A stretch of DNA of 64,000 nucleotides. Source: Sulfurospirillum sp. UBA4058. Lineage in GTDB: Bacteria; Campylobacterota; Campylobacteria; Campylobacterales; Sulfurospirillaceae. Below are positions 34,301 to 41,237 of the stretch, in pieces (position 1 is the first letter of the stretch; each line of letters starts with the position of its first letter). Location of the stretch: contig DFZK01000012.1 in the NCBI GenBank assembly GCA_002382085.1, positions 186,001-250,000 on the forward strand, read 5' to 3'. Position numbers and translations under genes: made by a program. Under the pieces are notes generated by a model. It ran no database searches and had not been told where the DNA came from. It saw nothing but the letters and a program-made list of their open reading frames with translations.

Positions 34301-35914
34301 TTAGGCGGTTTTGAATTGCGCGAGGGTTTCACTAAGATTGGAAGAGAGTTTGGAGAGATGTTCCGCCGCACTTGCGATCTCTTCGACGCTTCTGGCATTG
34401 GAGCTTGAGAGCGTATGAATCGTGCCGATTTTATCGATCACCGCCGTTTCGATCAGTCGGACATTGCTCTGAGCGCTTTGAACGACTTCGTGCGTTGCGT
34501 GCGTGCTTTGTTCGAGCATTCCCACCGCATCGTTGGTTTGCGTCGTCACTTGGTTGGAAAATTCGCTAAGTTCGTGAATGCGTTTGGCGTTTTGGTTCAT
34601 TTCGCCGCTAATGTCGCCGATGGACTGGACGATAACGTTGACCGTGGCATTGGTCTCGACAAGGCTTTTTTGCGTGCGTTCGGCAAGTTTACGTACTTCA
34701 TCGGCAACAACGGCAAACCCGCGTCCGTGATCTCCGGCGCGTGCGGCTTCAATGGCGGCATTCAGCGCTAAAAGGTTGGTCTGATCGGCAATATCTCCGA
34801 TAACGTCTAACACCGATCTGACTTGCTCGGCTTCGTTTGCGAGATGGTTGAGGCGATCGTTGATCATAGCTTCCGCTTGGGCGGTTTGACTCAGTTGCGT
34901 CAATGTCTCGTCTAAGAGCGTTTGCGCACTCAACAAACTTTTGTGCGCATCCAACGTGACCTCTTGGACGCCGTTTGAACGCTCGCTGGCATCGGCAATC
35001 GCTTTAGCAACGACTTGAGCATCGTTAGTCGTCTCAAAAACGACTTGAGCTTCTTCTTCCGCACGCTTGCCGATTTGAAGACTGGTACTGGAGAGCTCTT
35101 CGGCAACGGAAGCGTTTTCGACGGCATTGCTTTTGGCAAGGTTGAGCACTTGGGCGACATCGGCGATCAGCACGTTGATGGCATTGATGATGTCGTTGAT
35201 CTCGTCTTTGCTTCCCGTATCGATTCGTACGCTTAAATCTTTACGGATTCGCATCTGTTCACAAGCGTTCTTTGCATGCAAAACGGATTGTTTGATGGAG
35301 CGCGTGACGAGAAAGAAAATGCTCACTACGAAAATCGAAATGAACCCTAAAGAGAGTTGCGACGTCAGTTTATTGGTATCCAATCGCTCGAAGTTATTGG
35401 TTTTAACAGACTGAGCCAAATCGTCCAGTTTTTCGACGAGTACGCGAAACATTTTGCTGCTTTTTTGGTAGTATTCATCCAGCTTTTTAGCATCTTCGGG
35501 AAAGTTTTGCGCAAACGCTTCATCATAGATTTTCACGCCGTACGTACCAAAGAGTTTCATACGCGGTACGTTGATCTCATGCCACTCGACAAGCAAGTTC
35601 TTGAGCGTTTCGATACGTTTGTGGTTAGACGGACTCATCAAAATCGTTTTAAGCGCATCCAAATCGACCAGTAACTTTTGATACGTTTTTTCGTAGTTTT
35701 CAACATTGACCGGCTTAAAATAGATCTGATAATCGCGTTGTTGAATGCGTAATTCCAATGTCGCATTTTCGATCTCGGCAATCGTCGTTAAGCGAATCGC
35801 CGCCATTTTGGCATCGTTTGCCTCCTTTAGAATCTCATACCCGAGGGCACTAAAGCCTAAGAAAATAATCGCCAGTAAAAAGACGAGCTTGTTGTTAATG
35901 GTAGATAAAAACAT
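34301..35914 (-). CDS. Methyl-accepting chemotaxis protein
   Basis: A 537-residue transducer. TM helix about 9-29, a periplasmic four-helix-bundle-like sensor (about 30-175), TM helix about 180-203, HAMP (about 205-260) and a cytoplasmic signalling domain with the hairpin tip DQTNLLALNAAIEAARAGDHGRGFAVVADEVRKLAERTQ. The C-terminus lacks a CheR-tethering pentapeptide. It passes ligand signals to CheA/CheW. GGGTG precedes the ATG. The ligand is not predictable from the sequence. Confidence 0.93.
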   Translation of the reverse strand: MFLSTINNKLVFLLAIIFLGFSALGYEILKEANDAKMAAIRLTTIAEIENATLELRIQQRDYQIYFKPVNVENYEKTYQKLLVDLDALKTILMSPSNHKRIETLKNLLVEWHEINVPRMKLFGTYGVKIYDEAFAQNFPEDAKKLDEYYQKSSKMFRVLVEKLDDLAQSVKTNNFERLDTNKLTSQLSLGFISIFVVSIFFLVTRSIKQSVLHAKNACEQMRIRKDLSVRIDTGSKDEINDIINAINVLIADVAQVLNLAKSNAVENASVAEELSSTSLQIGKRAEEEAQVVFETTNDAQVVAKAIADASERSNGVQEVTLDAHKSLLSAQTLLDETLTQLSQTAQAEAMINDRLNHLANEAEQVRSVLDVIGDIADQTNLLALNAAIEAARAGDHGRGFAVVADEVRKLAERTQKSLVETNATVNVIVQSIGDISGEMNQNAKRIHELSEFSNQVTTQTNDAVGMLEQSTHATHEVVQSAQSNVRLIETAVIDKIGTIHTLSSSNARSVEEIASAAEHLSKLSSNLSETLAQFKTA

Positions 35915-36034
35915 AACACCCTTTCAAATTTATTCTAAAGTAGCATAGCAAAACTGCGTAAATTATACGTAAATATAAAAGAAAAATGAGGAAATATATC
36001 ATCATCAGGGATGAAAAATTTAGAGAGCTTTTGT

Positions 36035-36040
36035 TATAAT
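36035..36040 (+). promoter_or_regulatory. Probable -10 box for the ArgO-like gene
   Basis: TATAAT thirty bases before the ATG at 36070. Confidence 0.45.
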
Positions 36041-36069
36041 CAGTCAATTTCTACGTAAAAGAGCCTTCT

Positions 36070-36669
36070 ATGAACGCATTTATTTCCGGTTTTAGTCTCG
36101 GTTTTTCGCTTATCTTGGCTATCGGAGCGCAAAACGCTTTTGTGCTCAAACAAGGCATTAAAAAAGAGCATGTGTTTGTCATTTGCTTGGTTTGCGCACT
36201 TTCTGACGCCGTTTTGATTTTTGCGGGCGTATCCGGTTTTGGGTATTTGATAGAGCAATTCCCGTCTTTACAAACGGCGGCGAAATACGGAGGATTTGTT
36301 TTTTTATTTGCTTACGGACTCAAAAGTTTTTATGCGGCGTGGAGCATGACGCATGAACTAAATCCTCTCGATCAGCCCACAACTTCGCTTTTTAAAACCG
36401 TTTTAACGGTGCTTGCCTTTACATGGCTCAATCCGCACGTCTATCTCGATACGGTCATTTTACTAGGCTCCGTCTCGACCAAATTCGATTCACTCGCCCC
36501 GCTCTTTGGCTTGGGTGCCATAAGCGCGTCGTTTGTCTTTTTCTTCTCGTTAGGCTACGGTGCTAGAATTTTAACACCCGTTTTTCAAAAGCCGCTCTCT
36601 TGGAAAATCTTAGAAATTCTCATCGGCATTATCATGCTCTCCTTAGCATGGATGCTTTTGGGATTGTAA
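36070..36669 (+). CDS. LysE/ArgO-family amino-acid exporter
   Basis: A 199-residue inner-membrane protein with about six helices. It carries the ArgO/LysE pattern: FSLILAIGAQNAFVLKQGI at the start and FTWLNPHVYLDTVILLGS in the middle. It probably exports arginine or lysine (family knowledge). It differs from the RhtB-type paralogue at 22300-22932. It is monocistronic, followed by a long non-coding region. Confidence 0.9.
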   Translation: MNAFISGFSLGFSLILAIGAQNAFVLKQGIKKEHVFVICLVCALSDAVLIFAGVSGFGYLIEQFPSLQTAAKYGGFVFLFAYGLKSFYAAWSMTHELNPLDQPTTSLFKTVLTVLAFTWLNPHVYLDTVILLGSVSTKFDSLAPLFGLGAISASFVFFFSLGYGARILTPVFQKPLSWKILEILIGIIMLSLAWMLLGL

Positions 36670-36830
36670 AAAACGGAGATAAAGTTTTGATGCTTCATCT
36701 CCGATCAGACGAAAATAACGCCTTATATTTAAAATAATTTGAATTATTAATGTTACTTTTAGAAATAAAGAAGTAAAAAAATAAAAGTCCCTATTTCGTT
36801 TTATAACCTGATCCCGACACCAAAGAACAC

Positions 36831-36943
36831 GAGAAAGGAGAGCTGAATTTTCAACTTTTTCTTTACATGTAAAGCTATTTTTCGCGAAATTGCGCTTATT
36901 GAGGGCATGCGCAACAAAACGTTAAAAGTTTAGCCCTCGTTTC
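36831..36943. repeat. REP-like inverted-repeat element A with TTTACATGTAAA
   Basis: Two imperfect inverted arms of about 29 nt (36831-36861, GAGAAAGGAGAGCTGAA...; 36916-36943, ...TTTAGCCCTCGTTTCC) enclose an exact TTTACATGTAAA (36862-36873). The right arm shares AGTTTAGCCC-type sequence with elements near 40140 and 40785. Confidence 0.6.
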
Positions 36944-37013
36944 CATTCTACCCTTTCATATTTTATCCTAGAAAATAATCCACAATGCCCTATATTATGG
37001 GCAAATACGATCA

Positions 37014-37042
37014 TTGACTTTGAATCAATTTTTATCTAGAAT
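37014..37042 (+). promoter_or_regulatory. Sigma70-type promoter of the dCache chemoreceptor
   Basis: TTGACT (37014-37019) and TAGAAT (37037-37042) are separated by exactly 17 bp. Confidence 0.6.
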
Positions 37043-37055
37043 AGATCGTTTAACA

Positions 37056-37079
37056 AATTGTATATAGTTATGTACAATT
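37056..37079. promoter_or_regulatory. Inverted repeat downstream of the chemoreceptor promoter
   Basis: AATTGTA-n10-TACAATT lies between the -10 box and the Shine-Dalgarno (AGGGGG). It is a candidate operator or an mRNA 5' hairpin. Confidence 0.45.
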
Positions 37080-37099
37080 AACAATACAGGGGGTGTGCG

Positions 37100-39241
37100 A
37101 TGATATTTAAGTCGATTCAAACGAAGATTGTTGTGATAGCCGGGCTTTGCCTGATTTCAGCCATTGTCCTATTGGTGGGGTATGGGTTGTATTCATCTAA
37201 AAGCACACAAGATGTCGTTTCTAAGGAAGTTTCTTCTTTATTGACGGAGCTCAACATGGAGAGACTGCAAAATTTAGCCGGCGAACAAAGCGGTACCATT
37301 CAGGCTGAATTGGAGTTGGCGTTGAATGCTGCGCGTACGATGGCTAACACGTTTGAAGTCAGTAAGCAAAAACATAAAGACGGTAAAGAAGCTCTGAACA
37401 TTGGCCGCGATCAGCTCAATGCGGTGCTTCTCAATGTATTGAAAAGCAATAAGAGTTTTAACGGTACCTACTCCTGTTGGGAGCCAAATGCAATCGACGG
37501 GGCTGATGAGAACTTCCGTGTCAACAAAGACGGTAACAATCCGACTACCGGACGCTTTACTCCCTATTGGACGCGTGATGATAAAGGCAACATTGCCGTT
37601 CAACCTTTAGTCGAGTACGACACTTACGATAAACATCCTAACGGTGTTCTAAAAGGTGGCTGGTATATTACCCCTCGTGAGCAGAATAAAGAGAGTGTGC
37701 TAGGACCTTTGCCGTATATCGTACAAGGGAAGCAAGTATTCTTAGCAACCATGTCCGTGCCAATTACTGTCAACGGTAAATTTTACGGCGTTGCAGGGGC
37801 GGATTATAACTTAGATTTTGTTCAGCAAATTGCCAAAAAAGTTGATTCAGGATTGTTTGAAGCGCATGGACAGGTGTCTATCATTGCCGACAACGGTTTG
37901 TTGGTAGCCCAAAGCGAGAATCCTAATATGATCGGGGGTCATTTTAAACAAGTGATGCCTAAAGGTTGGGAAAAGATTTATGAAGCGATTCAAGCAGGTA
38001 AAGCGTTAGTTCGTATCAACGAAGATAGCGGCATGATAGAAGCGGTTGCTCCCATCCAACTTGGAGCGACGGGTAAACCTTGGGCGGTTCTGATTCAAGT
38101 ACCGCGAGAAATTATCTTAGCCAAAGCTTTGGTGCTGGATAAAGATATGACCGATCGACTTTACGATAATGCTTCGTTACAAGTTGTCGTTGGTATTATC
38201 GTTGCTTTAGTGGCTATTATTGCCATCTATTTTCTTATCACCAGTATTATTGCCAAACCTCTTTTAAGCCTTAAAGAAACTGCCCATGATTTGGCAACGG
38301 GGGACGGTGATTTAACCAAAAAATTAGCCATTAAATATCACGATGAAATTGGTGATGCGTCCCATGAGATTAACCAATTTATCGATAAAGTTCACTCAAC
38401 CATCAAATTAGCAAAAGACACCAGTTCTGAAAATGCATCGATTGCGCATGAGCTTTCAGCGACAACCCTGCAAGTGGGCAAACGCGTGGAAGACTCTTCA
38501 GTCATCATTTCTCAAGCCACACACATGTCAAGCGAGACCAAACAAGAAATTGTTTCTTCCGTCAATGAAGCAAAAGCTTCAAAAGAAGAGATTGTTAAGG
38601 CAAATAATGAACTCCAAAGTGCTCGTAAGTTCCTTCAAAAATTGGGACAACGTGTTCAAGAGAGTGCGCAAACAGAGCAAGAACTTGCACAAAAAATCCA
38701 ACAACTGAGCTCTGATGCCGACCAAGTTAAAAATGTTCTTACCGTCATCAGCGATATTGCCGATCAAACAAACCTTCTAGCACTCAATGCCGCCATCGAA
38801 GCGGCACGTGCGGGAGAGCACGGACGTGGCTTTGCAGTCGTTGCCGATGAAGTACGTACCTTAGCGGAGCGCACCCAAAAAAGTTTGGTTGAAATCAACG
38901 CAACCATTAATGTCATTGTTCAAGCTATCACGGACAGCTCAGAGAGAATGAATGTTAATTCAGCACAAATCCAAGAATTAAACGCGCTCGCGGGGGATGT
39001 GGAAAGCAAACTGGATAACACTGTTTCTATGATGAATGTTGCAACCAAACTCAATGAAAAAACGGTTAACGACTATATTCAAACAGGTGAAAAAATCGAT
39101 ACCATCGTTTCCAAAATCGAAGAAATCAATACGTTAGCAACGCAAAATACCAGAAGTGTGGAAGAAATCGCAGGGGCGAGTGAGCACCTCAATGAACTCA
39201 CCACCCAACTCAACGCCATCCTCAATAAATTCAGAACATAA
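37100..39241 (+). CDS. Methyl-accepting chemotaxis protein with dCache sensor
   Basis: A 713-residue transducer: TM helix about 10-30, a large double-Cache periplasmic sensor (about 35-345, with SFNGTYSCWEPNAIDG and GVAGADYNLDF), TM helix about 360-385, HAMP (about 385-440) and a signalling domain with ADQTNLLALNAAIEAARAGEHGRGFAVVADEVRTLAERTQ. The dCache pocket probably binds a small organic ligand. The tip is nearly identical to that of the receptor at 34301-35914. It has its own promoter and a terminator hairpin at its end. Confidence 0.94.
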   Translation: MIFKSIQTKIVVIAGLCLISAIVLLVGYGLYSSKSTQDVVSKEVSSLLTELNMERLQNLAGEQSGTIQAELELALNAARTMANTFEVSKQKHKDGKEALNIGRDQLNAVLLNVLKSNKSFNGTYSCWEPNAIDGADENFRVNKDGNNPTTGRFTPYWTRDDKGNIAVQPLVEYDTYDKHPNGVLKGGWYITPREQNKESVLGPLPYIVQGKQVFLATMSVPITVNGKFYGVAGADYNLDFVQQIAKKVDSGLFEAHGQVSIIADNGLLVAQSENPNMIGGHFKQVMPKGWEKIYEAIQAGKALVRINEDSGMIEAVAPIQLGATGKPWAVLIQVPREIILAKALVLDKDMTDRLYDNASLQVVVGIIVALVAIIAIYFLITSIIAKPLLSLKETAHDLATGDGDLTKKLAIKYHDEIGDASHEINQFIDKVHSTIKLAKDTSSENASIAHELSATTLQVGKRVEDSSVIISQATHMSSETKQEIVSSVNEAKASKEEIVKANNELQSARKFLQKLGQRVQESAQTEQELAQKIQQLSSDADQVKNVLTVISDIADQTNLLALNAAIEAARAGEHGRGFAVVADEVRTLAERTQKSLVEINATINVIVQAITDSSERMNVNSAQIQELNALAGDVESKLDNTVSMMNVATKLNEKTVNDYIQTGEKIDTIVSKIEEINTLATQNTRSVEEIAGASEHLNELTTQLNAILNKFRT

Positions 39242-39268
39242 ATTAAAGCCCTATTTTAGGGCTTTAAT
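39242..39268 (+). terminator. Hairpin after the dCache chemoreceptor
   Basis: A perfect 11-bp stem ATTAAAGCCCT/AGGGCTTTAAT with a 5-nt loop starts at the stop codon. The stem ends in TTTAAT, acting as a likely intrinsic terminator. Confidence 0.65.
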
Positions 39269-39298
39269 CACTTGATGTTCAAGAACAAGGGATTCAAG

Positions 39299-39348
39299 GG
39301 GACGAGGCTACTTTCACTTTACATGTAAAGAAAAGTAGCCTCGCCTCC
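39299..39348. repeat. REP-like inverted-repeat element B with TTTACATGTAAA
   Basis: A perfect 12-bp inverted pair, CGAGGCTACTTT (39303-39314) and AAAGTAGCCTCG (39332-39343), encloses an exact TTTACATGTAAA (39318-39329). Preceded by GGGGA. Confidence 0.8.
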
Positions 39349-39482
39349 GTTTTTTTCCTTTTTCCGTAGAAAAACTCAAACAGAAAAATTTTTTCCAAAA
39401 GATAAGCCATTCCATTTTTTGATATACTTGTTCAAGAAGAATGAAATATTCTAGAGTAAATGGGTAACGAAGGAGGTAAGCT

Positions 39483-39773
39483 ATGAACAAAGATGCGATA
39501 TTGACATACCTAAAAAATCACAAAGATGAATTTGCACAAAAATATCACATTTCAAACCTTGCACTCTTTGGATCATTTGCACGCAATGAAAACCGTGAGG
39601 ACAGCGATATTGATATTGCTATCGATACAAAACTGAGTGATTATTTTTTGCTTTATGATTTTAAAGAGAGCTTAGAGAAAGCATTTGATGCAAAAGTAGA
39701 TATTGTCAGACTCAGAGAGAAAATGAATCCTACTTTAAAAAAGAGAATTTTACGAGAGGGCATCTATGTATGA
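39483..39773 (+). CDS. mntA: MNT-type nucleotidyltransferase antitoxin
   Basis: A 96-residue minimal nucleotidyltransferase with GSFARNENREDSDIDI: G30-S31 and the metal-binding D42-x-D44. In characterised MntA-HepT pairs the enzyme AMPylates the HEPN toxin and so silences it. It overlaps hepT by 8 bp; GGAGG precedes the ATG. AT-rich, framed by REP-like elements, suggesting mobility. Confidence 0.88.
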   Translation: MNKDAILTYLKNHKDEFAQKYHISNLALFGSFARNENREDSDIDIAIDTKLSDYFLLYDFKESLEKAFDAKVDIVRLREKMNPTLKKRILREGIYV

Positions 39774-40152
39774 TAAAGAGCTTGTACTCGATATTTTAGA
39801 GCAGATTATCGAAGCAATAGTCATCGTACAAGAGCGATGCACGTTTGCAAAGTGTCAAAATGATTTTATGGACACCAAAGAAGGTCAAGAAAAGCTCGAT
39901 AGCATCTGTATGAAGCTCATCGCTATCGGTGAGAGCTTAAAAAACATCGACAAAATTACCGATAAAAAGCTTTTGGAGTCTTACCCAGAAATTGAGTGGA
40001 AAAAGATAAAAGGCATTCGAGATTTCATATCGCACCATTATTTTGATTTGGACGCAGAAGTGATATTTGGTATTTGTAAGAACAATATTGGTGATTTGCT
40101 TACTGTGCTAAAACAAATGAAATGTGACTTAAGCAATAAGTTAAAAGTTTAA
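39766..40152 (+). CDS. hepT: HEPN-domain RNase toxin HepT
   Basis: A 128-residue helical HEPN protein. The catalytic RX4HXY motif is R85-DFIS-H90-H-Y92, expected to form an RNase active site in the dimer. Partner of the overlapping mntA. The target could be tRNA or mRNA. The last codons (CDLSNKLKV) coincide with a REP-like arm, TTAAAAGTTTAACC, so the C-terminus may have been changed by repeat insertion. Confidence 0.88.
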   Translation: MYDKELVLDILEQIIEAIVIVQERCTFAKCQNDFMDTKEGQEKLDSICMKLIAIGESLKNIDKITDKKLLESYPEIEWKKIKGIRDFISHHYFDLDAEVIFGICKNNIGDLLTVLKQMKCDLSNKLKV

Positions 40153-40156
40153 CCTC
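40131..40156. repeat. REP-like single arm overlapping the hepT 3' end
   Basis: GTTAAAAGTTTAACC resembles the right arm of element A and is inverted relative to the copy at 40778-40806. Confidence 0.45.
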
Positions 40157-40191
40157 CTAACATCTTGGATTAAAGGTGAGATAACATAAAT

Positions 40192-40269
40192 GGAGACGGG
40201 CTACTTTTTAAATTTTTTCTTTACATGTAAAAGATTTATTTTCCAATTTCATTAAAGTAGCCTGTCCCC
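40192..40269. repeat. REP-like inverted-repeat element C with TTTACATGTAAA
   Basis: The arms GGAGACGGGCTACTTT (40192-40207) and AAAGTAGCCTGTCCCC (40254-40269) match at 14 of 16 positions when inverted and enclose TTTACATGTAAA (40220-40231). The GGCTACTTT core is shared with element B. Such GGGGAC-type arms are typical of REP sequences mobilised by IS200-like Y1 transposases (RAYTs), by inference; none is in the window. Confidence 0.75.
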
Positions 40270-40360
40270 TTTATTCCGTTATTCTCCACATATTTTTCCG
40301 TTACAAATTTTAGTTGTAACACTGTTTTTTACATTACCAGCACCTACGGTATTAGCGCTA

Positions 40361-40389
40361 AATGGGGACAGTTTCCACCTTTCCCCTTT
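40361..40389. repeat. REP-like fragment with GGGGACAGTTTCC
   Basis: AATGGGGACAGTTTCC followed by CCCC after a short gap, resembling another common REP-tip sequence. It lies just downstream of the hypothetical gene at 40400-40723. Confidence 0.4.
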
Positions 40390-40399
40390 AATTACCTGC

Positions 40400-40723
40400 T
40401 CATGGTAACTCATCAAAAGGTATTGCACGCAAATATTCTTTGTTACAAGCTTCATATAAAACATTATCTTCTAATTCATCTTTGATGGTGGAAAATTCTT
40501 CTACTGCATAGGTAAAAGTATTGTTACTTTCAAAATTTTTACAAAACCATTCACCACGAGCATAGCCATTTTTATCTCTTAATATATTTAATATAAAATT
40601 ATTATATGTACACTTGCTATACAATTCTTTTTTGACAAAAGCATAATGATTGCATAACTGGCAACTTATACCAGCAAAACCATGTCCAACTGAATATGAA
40701 AATGGATCTTTTATCTGTGTCAT
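40400..40723 (-). CDS. Hypothetical protein with CQLC motif
   Basis: A 107-residue, AT-rich frame. It has four cysteines (CQLC near residue 21, later SKCTYNN and FCKNF) and no membrane segment or signal. I recognise no family. GGA lies 8 bases before the ATG, a weak site. It is flanked by REP-like sequences on both sides, so it may be an accessory or remnant gene. Coding is plausible but unproven. Confidence 0.45.
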   Translation of the reverse strand: MTQIKDPFSYSVGHGFAGISCQLCNHYAFVKKELYSKCTYNNFILNILRDKNGYARGEWFCKNFESNNTFTYAVEEFSTIKDELEDNVLYEACNKEYLRAIPFDELP

Positions 40724-40777
40724 TTAGTAATTCCATTGAGAATATAATCACTAATAGGAGTATTGGTAAGAAAAATA

Positions 40778-40806
40778 GGGGTCAGGGCTAAACTTTTAAC
40801 TTTTTG
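40778..40806. repeat. REP-like arm GGGGTCAGGGCTAAACTTTT
   Basis: Matches the element-A right arm in the opposite direction. A TTTACATGTCAAA near-palindrome follows at about 40819-40831. Confidence 0.5.
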
Positions 40807-40926
40807 ACTTAACATAGGTTTACATGTCAAAAATTCACTTTTCCATAAAAAAAACATTTTATTCCTTAAAAGCGATCCATGCGCTTTGTCAATCAATGGT
40901 TTGATAAATTTTAAAAGAAGGCACAA

Positions 40927-41237
40927 GAAGCAATATAAAAATAATAACGAAAGTTTATCACACCAATCTTATAATATTATTATTTTTCAAGACTTCTTTT
41001 GAGCCAAAAGACATGTAGACTTTCTTCTTTGATAGCTTCATTTCTCTTGAAATGTACTCCCTAAAAAATTACTTATTATAATAATTTAATTTTAATTGAC
41101 TTATGTTAAGGATTTTTTTGAGTCAAGCTGTTACTATGCTTCATCATTTTATAAATTAATGAAAGTTATTTTATAAAATAATAATTATGGCCTTACAATC
41201 GATTCAAATCGTAACATAAATCTTTGAAGGAGTCCCA
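40927..41237. other. AT-rich non-coding region upstream of psrABC
   Basis: No gene recognised. It contains AT-rich inverted repeats such as TATTTTATAAAATA (around 41170) and TTGACT/TTAAGG-like boxes, and probably holds the regulatory region of the psr operon. No promoter can be assigned with confidence. Confidence 0.4.

Larger units (their letters stand above)
36670..37099. other. Non-coding region with REP-like element and chemoreceptor promoter
   Basis: No gene was found in these 430 bp. They contain the REP-like element with a TTTACATGTAAA centre (36831-36943), a well-spaced sigma70-type promoter (37014-37042) and an inverted repeat (37056-37079) just before the chemoreceptor gene. Confidence 0.6.

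Noticed and set aside
40279..40464. A 61-codon minus-strand frame
   Set aside because: Overlaps the end of the better-supported 107-residue frame and crosses repeat sequence.
40720..40926. A 68-codon minus-strand frame upstream of the hypothetical gene at 40400-40723
   Set aside because: Starts with TTG without a Shine-Dalgarno and is built partly from REP-like repeat sequence, although its stop overlaps the next ATG.
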